This document shows, one piece after another, positions 45,306-54,512 of a DNA stretch of 64,000 bases. The DNA comes from Marinifilum_A sediminis (lineage in GTDB: Bacteria; Bacteroidota; Bacteroidia; Bacteroidales; Marinifilaceae). Below the pieces are notes generated by a model, which was not told the DNA's origin, searched no databases, and was given only the letters and a program-made list of their open reading frames with translations. A program made the translations under genes and the position numbers. Where the stretch lies: the NCBI GenBank assembly GCA_947496465.1, contig CANMCX010000002.1, positions 496,001-560,000 of the forward strand. Reading direction: 5' to 3'. How positions within the stretch are numbered: position 1 is the stretch's first letter; every line of letters begins with the position of its first letter.

Positions 45306-47015
45306 CTATTCATCAGGTGTGTAAAACTCAACAATTGAATTCAACATTTCTTCCGTTTCCGAAGCATTTTCACCTAACAAATAGGCTATTTTCTGAACAG
45401 TTTCCAGATTTTTCCGATTAACAGTTCTTGCTCTGGTAACAACTTCTTCGCGCTGAATATACGGTTGAGACATGTCTCGCACAATGGCACCAACTATTTT
45501 ATGCTTATGGATTGTGAAAATGCTAATGTGAAGCATCTTATTCCCATGTTTTATATCTCTCTCTAAATTATCTACACCAGTACTTAAAGCCGATGAAAAT
45601 AGTTTATGAAATGGTAAAATCTTTTTTAAATCAGCATCAACCAATCCTGGAATAGTTTCGTAAACCTCCTCGACTTCTTCACCCAGAATTCCGGCAAAAC
45701 TTTGGTTGGCTTCAATTATTTTCAATTCATCATTTACAATAACAACTCCTGAAGGTATCTTTCTCAGAAGAGCCGATGATTTGTCATGGGCTATTTTTCG
45801 CATGTAGGATACACACATATTAGGCTCAGATCTGTCCTCAAGGTATGCCTCAGCAAATTCACGACATGAGTTATATCCACAACCGCCACAATTGATTTCA
45901 TCCTTTTCAGAGTATTTACCAATCATGGTCAAAGCTTCTTTAATGCTATTCTCAGAATGCTCATATTTCGGGATTGGTAATATGGAATCAAAATTACGTT
46001 CTATAGAAAATTCCGTATTCAATACACAGGTTCTCTCATCATCAATCTTATTGATGACCTCTAACCGTTTTATTGCAGTAGAGTAAGTTTTTTGCGTTCC
46101 TGGACCGTTCACACATCCTCCATCACAAGCAAGTAACTCCAAAAATAATTTATTGGTTTTACGATACTTATTCAAATCACTAAGTACTGCCTGAATGTTA
46201 TTAATTCCTGAAAATGTCATGTAAACGGCATCTGTAGCCGTAGCATTCTTTTTCATTCCCATAATCATACCACCATCAATTGGATATAAAATACCCTTGC
46301 CTGCCTTACCTGGAATGAATTGATCCACTTGTTTGTCTTCAGGAAATAAATATGGATCTAAATTTTCTTCCTCTAGCCAATTCTTTAAATCGGTAAAAGT
46401 TAAAGCTGCATCAACTAAATCAGGAAATTCGTCGCTTTCTGATTTTTTTGCGATGCAAGGTCCAATAAATACAACTTTCGAGTTGATATACTCCTCTTTC
46501 AGATATTTTGCATGTGTTAATAAAGGTGACAATATTGGAGTAAGATTACTTTTAAAATCAGGATAATGTTTACAAATCATTTCTACAACAGAAGGACAGG
46601 CAGATGAAATATAAACTCCTTTTTCGTTTGATTCAACATATTTGGTAACTCTGCGAGAAACTTCCTGTGCTCCCAAAGCTGTTTCCGAAATGGCTAAAAA
46701 TCCCAACTCTTTAAGTGTAGCTATCATTTGCTCGTCCGAAAGGTTTGGAAACTCTGTTACAAATGATGGTGCTAATGAAACAATTACCTTCTCGCTCCTG
46801 TTAATCATCTTTTTAACCTTCTTCAAATCATCACGAACCTTTTTAGCGCCTACCGGACAAATCTGTGTGCAAGTCCCACAATAGATACAATCATTATGAA
46901 GTATCTGAGCAGAATTATTAACCACCTTAATGGCTTTTAAAGTACACTCACGAATGCATTTGTAACAATCCTGACAATCGTTCTGCTCTGTATAAACCGG
47001 TTTTAATATATCCAT
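45306..47015 (-). CDS. Sensory-type [FeFe]-hydrogenase with PAS domain (copy 2)
   Basis: 569 residues from the ATG at 47015, preceded by a rare clear Shine-Dalgarno sequence (AAGGAGA, 6 bases upstream). An earlier TTG at 47036 is rejected. Both ferredoxin sites are complete (C14, C17, C20, C24 and CIYCGTCTQIC). All four H-cluster ligands are present: C140 in SSACPSVV, C187 in GPCIAKKSE, C297 and C301 in ACDGGCVNGPG. Residue 139 is Ala in place of the proton-relay Cys, as described for the sensory enzyme HydS. A 4Fe-4S motif CGGCGYNSCREF and a PAS domain (about 415-520, KIPSGVVIVNDELKIIEANQSF) follow. This copy looks more intact than copy 1. It is first in the hydrogenase-phosphatase cluster. 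Confidence 0.87.
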   Translation of the reverse strand: MDILKPVYTEQNDCQDCYKCIRECTLKAIKVVNNSAQILHNDCIYCGTCTQICPVGAKKVRDDLKKVKKMINRSEKVIVSLAPSFVTEFPNLSDEQMIATLKELGFLAISETALGAQEVSRRVTKYVESNEKGVYISSACPSVVEMICKHYPDFKSNLTPILSPLLTHAKYLKEEYINSKVVFIGPCIAKKSESDEFPDLVDAALTFTDLKNWLEEENLDPYLFPEDKQVDQFIPGKAGKGILYPIDGGMIMGMKKNATATDAVYMTFSGINNIQAVLSDLNKYRKTNKLFLELLACDGGCVNGPGTQKTYSTAIKRLEVINKIDDERTCVLNTEFSIERNFDSILPIPKYEHSENSIKEALTMIGKYSEKDEINCGGCGYNSCREFAEAYLEDRSEPNMCVSYMRKIAHDKSSALLRKIPSGVVIVNDELKIIEANQSFAGILGEEVEEVYETIPGLVDADLKKILPFHKLFSSALSTGVDNLERDIKHGNKMLHISIFTIHKHKIVGAIVRDMSQPYIQREEVVTRARTVNRKNLETVQKIAYLLGENASETEEMLNSIVEFYTPDE

Positions 47016-47442
47016 CTGATTTCTCCTTATTCCCAATTACAAACACCATTATCACTATGTAAATTTTCCAGTAAAAGGAAAATGTATTCATTAGTAACAC
47101 AATTGTATTCTACTACTTTTAACAGTAGACAAATTTCAGAATTTATGATTTCATTGGGTGATAAGGAGTGCTGTTTGGGAACACATCTTATTTATTCATA
47201 ATCCTTTTAAATAAGCATGATACAGCTATTCAAATACGGACAATAGTTGTCCTAATTCGAACAGATTATCATTCTCTTTTTCAATGCTAAAAACAGTAAA
47301 TCACTAATAATTTGACACTTCTATCCTTCGGCTTAATATTTGATTAATCAGATAGTTGTATCTTGTGATGGACAATCTTTTATCACATATTCACAATAAA
47401 CGAAAATCAAATAAACCTAATAATCTATAAACAAAACATCTG
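47016..47442. other. Divergent intergenic region between hydrogenase copy 2 and the PQQ-like gene
   Basis: 426 bases with no open frame. It holds a perfect inverted repeat GGACAA-TAG-TTGTCC (47238-47252) and a palindrome TGATTAATCA (47341-47350). Either could bind a regulator. No good TAnnTTTG promoter was recognised. Confidence 0.5.
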
Positions 47443-48669
47443 ATGAAAAAGACAACACTAATCTTATGTACCATTGCACTCCTAATGCTTTGGTATTCGC
47501 CCAACACTCAAGCACAACAAAAAGATCTACAGGAATGGAATCAATTTAGAGGATCACACCGAAGCGGAGCTACTGAAAACATAAGTTTGGCAGGTTTTAC
47601 TGAAAAAGCTCCAAAACTACTTTGGAAGAAAAAATTAGGGGACGGATTCTCTGAAATCACAATTAGTGGGAAGAATATCTACACCATGATAAGTGAGAAA
47701 AAAGATACCCTAACCGGTACTGAATTTATTGCTGCATTCAATTCTAAAACTGGTAACGAAGTATGGAGAACAGAGGTTGACTCTCTCTTTTTTGACACAT
47801 TTGGTGACGGACCACGATCTACGCCTGCTATTGGAGAGAATAATATCTACAGCTTAAGTAGCTATGGTAAACTAACTGCTAGTTCGAAAAAGGATGGCAA
47901 AACCGTTTGGCAGGTAGATTTCATGAAAGAATATGGCAGTAAGCCTCCTCGTTGGGGATTTAGCTCCTCTCCTGTTTTAATTGATAACAATATAATTGTT
48001 GAAGTTGGTGGAACCGAAACACGAGCATTTATGGCTTTTGACAAAAATACTGGTAAAGAACTTTGGAAAAATGGTGAAGGCAAATCTACCTATAACTCGC
48101 CCCTGGTGACAGAGATAGATGGTAAAAAAAATATCATTTTTGCCAATGGAAGTAAAATATACTCACTAAACACTGTTGGAGATACCATTTGGACTTTCAA
48201 TTCACCAGTAAGCAATCCTACAGGAATGCCAATTGTCTTCGACGGAAACAAAATCTTCATCTCCGCAGTTCGCTCTACAGGATTTATTGTTCTAGAGGTG
48301 CAAAACAACAAAGCAACCCTTATCAACAAAGGATCTAGCATGAAGAACGATTATAGTTCTTCTATCTATTACGATGGTCATATTTATGGTTTTCATATTG
48401 CAGCACTACAATGCATTTCTGTTAAAACTGGTGAAAAAAAATGGACCAAAAGAGGCTACGGTAAAGGCAGTTTAATACGTGTAGGCAATCAGCTTTTAGT
48501 TTTATCAGATAAAGGAAAATTGATACAGGTAAAAGCCACACCCGAAGCATTCACTGAAATGGGGAATATTCAAGCTATTGTTGGAAAATCGTGGACTGCA
48601 CCATCATTTTCTGATGGTAAAATCTATTTGAGAAACCTTAGTGAGATGGCTTGCTATGAACTAAAATAG
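47443..48669 (+). CDS. Exported PQQ-like beta-propeller protein
   Basis: 408 residues with a signal peptide (MKKTTLILCTIALLMLWYSPNTQAQ). Propeller repeats are seen as AFNSKTGNEVWRTE, ASSKKDGKTVWQVD, AFDKNTGKELWKN, SLNTVGDTIWTFN and SVKTGEKKWTKRG, the PQQ/BamB-like pattern. No dehydrogenase partner residues are recognisable, so a structural or binding role in the periplasm or outer membrane is more likely than catalysis. It probably forms a unit with the gene 60 bases downstream. Confidence 0.8.
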   Translation: MKKTTLILCTIALLMLWYSPNTQAQQKDLQEWNQFRGSHRSGATENISLAGFTEKAPKLLWKKKLGDGFSEITISGKNIYTMISEKKDTLTGTEFIAAFNSKTGNEVWRTEVDSLFFDTFGDGPRSTPAIGENNIYSLSSYGKLTASSKKDGKTVWQVDFMKEYGSKPPRWGFSSSPVLIDNNIIVEVGGTETRAFMAFDKNTGKELWKNGEGKSTYNSPLVTEIDGKKNIIFANGSKIYSLNTVGDTIWTFNSPVSNPTGMPIVFDGNKIFISAVRSTGFIVLEVQNNKATLINKGSSMKNDYSSSIYYDGHIYGFHIAALQCISVKTGEKKWTKRGYGKGSLIRVGNQLLVLSDKGKLIQVKATPEAFTEMGNIQAIVGKSWTAPSFSDGKIYLRNLSEMACYELK

Positions 48670-48729
48670 CTACTACTACTTTAGCGTAAAAAATCAATAC
48701 AAACAATACAGACTTCAAAAACACCCAAA

Positions 48730-49935
48730 ATGAAACTCAAAAAACTTCAATCAGTTATCCTTATTGCTTTGCTCTGTTTACCAACAATATTGTTAGCACA
48801 AACAGCCGAGGAAATTATTGCGAAGCATATCGATGCCCATGGAGGTGCCGATAAATGGGAAAAAGTAGATGCACTAAAAATCACCGGAAGGTTTACCGCA
48901 TTTAGTCTCGAGAAAGATTTTACCTCTTACAAAACCAAGTGCGGAAAATATTATTCGGATTTTCATCTTGGTGAACAAAGAGTAATTGAAGCATTTAATG
49001 GCAAGTGTGGGTGGACTATTGATCCCTGGCAGGAAATTGAATATGCCCGTAAAATAAACGCAGGTGAAACTAACGTATTCATGCAAAAAGCGACATTCTT
49101 TACTCCTTTTTTCAAATACAAAGAGAATGGGCATAAAGTAGAATATATAGGAAAAGAAACTGTAGATGGCATCGAAATGTATGCCTTAAAATTGACCAGA
49201 GAGAATGGTAAATCGGAAAAGTGGTACTTTGACACAAAAACCTATTTAGAGTACAAATGCGAAGCAGAATGGGTTGATTTTGCCAGAACTCTGCCATCGG
49301 AAATGTATTTCGATGATTTTAGATCTGTTGATGGATTAATCATCCCTTTCTTTGTAGAAAGAATATTCTGGCAACGAGATCGTATTACCCAGATTGAAAA
49401 AGTAGAAGTAAATCCTGACTTTGATGCCAAACTTTTGGAAATGCCAAAAAGAAAAGAGATCTCGAAATTAGATTTTATGGCAGGTAATTGGGATGTGAAA
49501 ATGGAATTTATGAGCCGCAGAGGTGAATACAGAGAGACAGGTACAACAGAATCTATTATCAGCTATGCTGCCACCAACTTGTTACAGGAAAAAATGAGTT
49601 ACGAAAACTATTTTCCAAACACTTTAAATATCAACTACTCCTACAATCCTGAGGCTAAAAATTATCGCATAGCCGCCTTTAATGAATTTACATCTGCAAT
49701 TGATGTGTTCCAAGGGAAAATGACCGATAATGTATTAATAGTTGAAGATACGCACATTAGCTTTGATGATACAAAGAAGCCTACAAGAACTTGTAAACAA
49801 TTTACCTACACAAAAATAGACAACAATAATTTTACTGTGGAAAATAAATTGTCAAACGACGAAGGAAAAACCTGGAATCCACAAGCCAGATTTACCTATA
49901 CTCGTAAAACAGATAGAGCAATTTCACAGAAATAA
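48730..49935 (+). CDS. Exported LolA-like protein with C-terminal DUF1579-like domain
   Basis: 401 residues with signal peptide (ends LLAQ). The N-terminal two thirds (TAEEIIAKHIDAHGGADKWEKVDALKITGRF, then YKENGHKVEYIGKETVDGIEMYALKLTRENGKSEKWYFD) has the half-open beta-barrel pattern of LolA/outer-membrane lipoprotein-sorting proteins. After KLDFMAGNWDVKMEF the sequence (about 255 to the end) resembles the DUF1579 family, a lipocalin-like fold. A lipid or hydrophobic cargo in the periplasm is plausible but unproven. It is followed by a terminator at 49957. Confidence 0.68.
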   Translation: MKLKKLQSVILIALLCLPTILLAQTAEEIIAKHIDAHGGADKWEKVDALKITGRFTAFSLEKDFTSYKTKCGKYYSDFHLGEQRVIEAFNGKCGWTIDPWQEIEYARKINAGETNVFMQKATFFTPFFKYKENGHKVEYIGKETVDGIEMYALKLTRENGKSEKWYFDTKTYLEYKCEAEWVDFARTLPSEMYFDDFRSVDGLIIPFFVERIFWQRDRITQIEKVEVNPDFDAKLLEMPKRKEISKLDFMAGNWDVKMEFMSRRGEYRETGTTESIISYAATNLLQEKMSYENYFPNTLNINYSYNPEAKNYRIAAFNEFTSAIDVFQGKMTDNVLIVEDTHISFDDTKKPTRTCKQFTYTKIDNNNFTVENKLSNDEGKTWNPQARFTYTRKTDRAISQK

Positions 49936-49956
49936 TTCCATTGAATCATTTAAATT

Positions 49957-49994
49957 AACTCCTCAAACCTTGCAAGGTTTGGGGAGTTTCTTTT
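49957..49994 (+). terminator. Rho-independent terminator
   Basis: Long stem with one mismatch: AACTCC and CAAACCTT pair with AAGGTTTG and GGAGTT, followed by TCTTTT. It lies 21 bases after the upstream stop. Confidence 0.88.
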
Positions 49995-50036
49995 GAACAA
50001 TTTTCAGGTATTAACTTCTACAATATTAAAAATTAT

Positions 50037-50065
50037 AAACCCCGAACTTTACGAATTCGGGGTTT
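50037..50065. repeat. Isolated hairpin without T tract
   Basis: 10-bp perfect arms AAACCCCGAA and TTCGGGGTTT with a 9-base loop, 43 bases after the terminator at 49957-49994. No T run follows on the plus strand. On the minus strand it would end TATAATTTTT. I see nothing certain in 50066-50666 beyond AT-rich DNA that must hold the promoter of the permease gene. Confidence 0.6.
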
Positions 50066-50666
50066 AGAGTATTACTCAATCAACCATGAAAGAATAATCC
50101 TCAGAGCTTCTTTATATGAATTTAATCAGGCTTAAGAGTGATTAAAATACAAAACAAACACTCTTGCAGAATTTTTTTTATAGTAATTAAAAATAAATCT
50201 ACAATAATTTATGATTATCTCATAATAATTTAACATTCTTTTTTACAATGGCATTCTCACCTATTATAGTGCAACTTACACTATCCAATAATTATAACCC
50301 TCAAATTTTACTGACCCTTTAATTACAATTTATTTTCAATAATAAAAATGATAAATATCACATATTACTATCAAAAATTCCGTCTAATATTAATTAACCT
50401 ACAATTTATTGTGTTATTAAAACGATTAATATAAATAACACATTTGATTTTTTTACCGATAATCAACTTTATAGTACGGATCAAAACTTGTAAATAGATT
50501 AATCTTCTTCATTTATCAACTAAACTTTTAGTATTCAATCATAATTTTATATATTTAGCGTCAGGATTGTATATTATAACAATGCAATTCATACATTAAC
50601 ATATCATTCAACTAAATCATCACAATAAATTAAGTTTCTTCCAATTCCTATTCAAACCCAAAATTA

Positions 50667-53036
50667 ATGTTCAAAAACTATTTTAAATCAGCCCTGCGAA
50701 ATCTTAAACAAAATTTCATTTACACAACCATTAATATACTAGGACTATCAATTGCATTGGCAGTTTCTTTTATTATTATTTTGTTTGTTGTAAACGAACT
50801 AAGCTATAACAATTGCCACCAACACAAAGACAAGGTTTACAGAGTAAACAGCTACCTGAATGATTTTAAAATGTATGAAGCTAAAACACCTTTTGTGATG
50901 GCATCAGTACTCAAAGAAGATATTCCACAAGTTGAAAATTCAATTAACACTCGAAAACTACGTAATTTTAAAATTAAGCTTAAAGATGATTTCGTTAGTG
51001 TAGAAAATCCTATTGGGACTAGCTCTGAAGTATTTGATATATTTACTCTGCCCCTTATTAAAGGTAATAATAATGGCAAATTACTTGAAGACAATCAAGC
51101 AATTTGCCTTTCCGAATTTTTAGCTAAAAAGATATTTTCTCGTACCGATATAATAGGTGAACAAATAATCATCACCATCGGTAAAGCGGAAAAGTTCTTT
51201 AATGTAGTTGCAGTATATAAAGACCTCCCTAAAAATTCAACTTTTAATGCTGATTGCTTAATTAATGGCATTCATACTCTTCCCTTTATTAATGCAATAT
51301 ATAGATCAGACAATGCAGATACTGATTGGTATCAAAGAGCTTGGATGACCTGGATTAAATTATCTGCAGGTAGTAAGGTAGAGCAATTTAACTCCCAGTT
51401 GAAAAATATCAGAAACAAATACATTGCAGAAGACGCTCCTATCTCTTTTCATTTGCAAAACCTATCGGATATTTACCTTAGTTCTATTGTGGTAAATAAA
51501 TCTGGCATTACTGGCAATTGGAAAACAATAAAGATTTTTATAGCGATAGCAATGTTAATCATTTTGGTTGCTGTTATTAATTACATCATATTGTCAACCT
51601 CAGTTTCATCGGGCAGATCAAAGGAGATCGGAATCAGGAAGACATTTGGTGCCGAAAACAAACAGGTTAAATTTCAATTTCTTTTAGAAGCTGTTTTTCT
51701 ATCTATTATAGTATTACCAATTGCAGTATTACTTATGACACTAAGTATTTCTCAAGCCGAAAAATTATTTCAAACTCAACTACCCATCATTAATGAAAAT
51801 ATCATTTATTACATTTTCATCTATCTTCTTCTTACCATTTTAATTGGATTGATTTCCGGTCTTTATACTTCTGTAGGTCTTTCAAGAATGAATGTAATTA
51901 AAGTCTTAAAATCAGGAAATTTTAAATCAAAAAGCAAGAATTATTTTAGAACCTCATTAATTATATTTCAATTGGTAATATTTTGTTTTTTCGTTACAAG
52001 TGCTCTTGTCATACAAACCCAATATCATTATGCTTTAAAGAAAAACCCGGGATTCACAAACAAAAATATACTGCTAGTAAATTTCAATGATCTCAAACAC
52101 TATGCGCCATTTTTAAATGAAGTTAGAGCCAATTCTAATGTAATTAGTGCAAGTGGTGCAAAAGAAGGACTTCCTATGCATGGCACGATGAGTTTTTCAA
52201 CTACGCATCAAAAAAACAAAGAGGATAACGTAATTGTTGAAGCTATGGCAATTGACTTTCAGTTTTTAGAGACAATGGGTATTAAGCTCCATAAAGGTAG
52301 ATACCTCTCAGCCGAATTTGGGAGCGATAGAAAAAAATCATGTATAATTAACGAAACTGCAGTAAAAGCTTTAGGAATTGATGAACCTATTGGTTGTAAA
52401 TTAGGAAACCATCATGTGGTAGGTGTTGTTAAGGATTTTTATCCAAATTCTTTTCGATCGGAAATTCCTCCTTTGCTAATATTTATATCAGACAAATATT
52501 TAAAACAAGTGGTGATAAAATACAAAGAAGGATCATTAGATGATCTTTTAGTAGCTTTAAAGGAATCTTGGAACAAACTTGAAACCAATCAAGAATTCAA
52601 TTCTGTGATGATTGAAGACGTAATTACAGATCTCTATTCTGATGAAAAAAATAACTTTACCATTGTAAGTATAATTGCATTATTCACAATGCTAATATCT
52701 TCATTAGGTCTATTTGGTTTAACCTTATTTTTAATACGTGGTAAAACCAAAGAAATAGGAATAAAAAAAATACTAGGTTGCTCTGAAAGAGGTATCGTAC
52801 TTTCATTTATTAGAATTAATGTTATTCATGTTTTCATTGCATCAATTATATCTATACCACTAACAATTTACGTAATGAATAAATGGCTAAGCAATTATGC
52901 TGAAAAAAAAGAAATTGAGTGGTGGTTCTTTGCATTAACATTTCTTATTGCGAATATCGTTGTAATTACAACAATTTTCTTTCACTCATATAAAGCAGCA
53001 AGATTAAATCCTGTTAAATCATTGAAGTACGAATAA
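50667..53036 (+). CDS. ABC transporter permease, MacB/FtsX type
   Basis: 789 residues. An N-terminal membrane helix (TTINILGLSIALAVSFIIILFVV) is followed by a periplasmic MacB-PCD domain (about 45-280), then three helices with the FtsX motif GRSKEIGIRKTFGAENKQVKFQFLLEAV. A second helix opens another periplasmic part (430-660), and a final set carries GKTKEIGIKKILGCSERGIVLSF. This doubled FtsX arrangement is usual for Bacteroidota antimicrobial peptide or lipoprotein-type exporters. No ATPase or membrane fusion partner is adjacent, so it must use one coded elsewhere. The next gene starts 13 bases downstream but looks unrelated. Confidence 0.86.
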   Translation: MFKNYFKSALRNLKQNFIYTTINILGLSIALAVSFIIILFVVNELSYNNCHQHKDKVYRVNSYLNDFKMYEAKTPFVMASVLKEDIPQVENSINTRKLRNFKIKLKDDFVSVENPIGTSSEVFDIFTLPLIKGNNNGKLLEDNQAICLSEFLAKKIFSRTDIIGEQIIITIGKAEKFFNVVAVYKDLPKNSTFNADCLINGIHTLPFINAIYRSDNADTDWYQRAWMTWIKLSAGSKVEQFNSQLKNIRNKYIAEDAPISFHLQNLSDIYLSSIVVNKSGITGNWKTIKIFIAIAMLIILVAVINYIILSTSVSSGRSKEIGIRKTFGAENKQVKFQFLLEAVFLSIIVLPIAVLLMTLSISQAEKLFQTQLPIINENIIYYIFIYLLLTILIGLISGLYTSVGLSRMNVIKVLKSGNFKSKSKNYFRTSLIIFQLVIFCFFVTSALVIQTQYHYALKKNPGFTNKNILLVNFNDLKHYAPFLNEVRANSNVISASGAKEGLPMHGTMSFSTTHQKNKEDNVIVEAMAIDFQFLETMGIKLHKGRYLSAEFGSDRKKSCIINETAVKALGIDEPIGCKLGNHHVVGVVKDFYPNSFRSEIPPLLIFISDKYLKQVVIKYKEGSLDDLLVALKESWNKLETNQEFNSVMIEDVITDLYSDEKNNFTIVSIIALFTMLISSLGLFGLTLFLIRGKTKEIGIKKILGCSERGIVLSFIRINVIHVFIASIISIPLTIYVMNKWLSNYAEKKEIEWWFFALTFLIANIVVITTIFFHSYKAARLNPVKSLKYE

Positions 53037-53049
53037 TCAATTAACACTT

Positions 53050-54006
53050 ATGTCTAACACCAACATACATATAATTGCTTTTTACAACCTCGAAAACTTC
53101 TTCGATACTACTGATGATCCCAAAAAGAACGACAATGATTTTTTACCAAATGGATCGAATCATTGGACTGAGAATCGCTACCTGAATAAGGTAGAGAGAA
53201 TAACAGCTGCAATAGAATCCATTCAACCAGGAAAATTACCTATTGCAATTGGAGTTGCTGAAATTGAGAATAAAACTGTCTTAAGGGATTTAATATATCA
53301 ACCTGCCTTTAAAGGGGAATATGATTTTATTCATTACGATAGTCCGGATCGAAGAGGAATCGACGTTGCCCTACTCTATAACAAAACTGAATTTGAGGTG
53401 ATTCATCATGAAAGAATACCAGTTCGCATGAATGGGAATTCTCGTTTTGTTACAAGAGATATTCTTTACGTAAAAGGGAAACTAGCAGGCAGTGTCGTGC
53501 ATTTATTTGTAAATCATTGGCCATCGAGAGCAGAAGGAATACTAGCATCGGAACCTAAACGTATTGTAGCAGCCAATTGCCTATACAAGAAAGCCTCAAC
53601 TATTCTTAATGCAGATGCAGAAGCTAAAATTTTGATGATGGGTGACTTTAATGATCTACCCATCAGTAAATCTATCACAAAACATTTACATACCAAAGCT
53701 CACAAAAACATAAAGGAGACTGAGTTTTACAATTTAGCAGCCATTCCCTATCAGAACAAAGTGGGAAGTTTGTTTGCTAAAAAACATTGGCTAATGTTTG
53801 ATCAAATTATAATCAGCAAAGGAATGATGTTTGGCAAAGGAATTAAGATAAAAGCACCACGGCTAACCATTCATGGTGATAAAAAATTACTCTATTTCGA
53901 TCAGCAAACTGGCATATATAAACCAAGCCGAACTTATTCTTATCACACCTATAGAGGAGGATCATCTGATCATTTACCAGTTTATGTTGGAATCGTAGGT
54001 GAATAA
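53050..54006 (+). CDS. Endonuclease/exonuclease/phosphatase family protein
   Basis: 318 residues. The opening IHIIAFYNLENFFDTTDDPKKNDNDF, the metal Glu in IGVAEIENKTVL, the HYDSPDRRGIDVALLYN segment, the LFVNHWPSRAEG segment and ILMMGDFNDLP give the DNase I-like fold with its magnesium site. The end SSDHLPVYVGIVG carries the catalytic His. No signal peptide, so probably cytoplasmic. It may act on nucleic acid or phospholipid phosphates. Family members vary, so I leave substrate open. A bidirectional terminator follows. Confidence 0.86.
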   Translation: MSNTNIHIIAFYNLENFFDTTDDPKKNDNDFLPNGSNHWTENRYLNKVERITAAIESIQPGKLPIAIGVAEIENKTVLRDLIYQPAFKGEYDFIHYDSPDRRGIDVALLYNKTEFEVIHHERIPVRMNGNSRFVTRDILYVKGKLAGSVVHLFVNHWPSRAEGILASEPKRIVAANCLYKKASTILNADAEAKILMMGDFNDLPISKSITKHLHTKAHKNIKETEFYNLAAIPYQNKVGSLFAKKHWLMFDQIIISKGMMFGKGIKIKAPRLTIHGDKKLLYFDQQTGIYKPSRTYSYHTYRGGSSDHLPVYVGIVGE

Positions 54007-54007
54007 T

Positions 54008-54048
54008 ACACAAAGACCACCAATCATAGATTAGTGGTCTTTGTTTCT
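54008..54048. terminator. Bidirectional terminator between convergent genes
   Basis: 11-bp perfect stem ACAAAGACCAC/GTGGTCTTTGT, 13-base loop, between the nuclease-like gene and ridA. Confidence 0.88.
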
Positions 54049-54063
54049 ATCTAAAATACTGTA

Positions 54064-54441
54064 CTATTTTACAGCAATAGTTTCAATTTCTACCAATGCA
54101 CCAAGAGGCAAGTCTTTAACAGCAAAAGCTGCACGAGCTGGACACTCTTCTTTGTAATATTCACCGTACACAGCATTCATTTCAGCAAATCCTGAAATAT
54201 CACTTAACAAACAAGTCGATTTTACAACATCCTTAAATGAATAACCAGCTTGTTCAAGAATATAGCCAATATTTTTCATTACTTGCTCGGTTTGTTCCTT
54301 TACACCACCTTCAACAAATTTTCCAGTTGTAACATCAACAGGAAGCTGTCCTGAGATGTACAAAGTTCCATTTGCTTCTACTGCCTGGCTATAGGGTCCG
54401 ATAGCCTTAGGTGCTTTTTCTGAGTTAATACACTTTTTCAT
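54064..54441 (-). CDS. ridA: Reactive intermediate deaminase RidA
   Basis: Hydrolyses reactive enamine/imine intermediates such as 2-aminoacrylate in the cytoplasm. The 125-residue length is that of the family. APKAIGPYSQAVEANGTLYISGQLPVD, GYSFKDVVKSTCLLSDISGFAEMNAVYGEY and the C-terminal CPARAAFAVKDLPLGALVEIETIAV include the conserved Arg and Glu of the active pocket. It is read on the opposite strand to its neighbours and stands alone. Confidence 0.95.
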   Translation of the reverse strand: MKKCINSEKAPKAIGPYSQAVEANGTLYISGQLPVDVTTGKFVEGGVKEQTEQVMKNIGYILEQAGYSFKDVVKSTCLLSDISGFAEMNAVYGEYYKEECPARAAFAVKDLPLGALVEIETIAVK

Positions 54442-54512
54442 TTCAGTTAATAATTAGTATTCGTAAAATTTGATTTATTTTGCGTCACCAAAGTTAAAAT
54501 AAAAAAGCTTTA

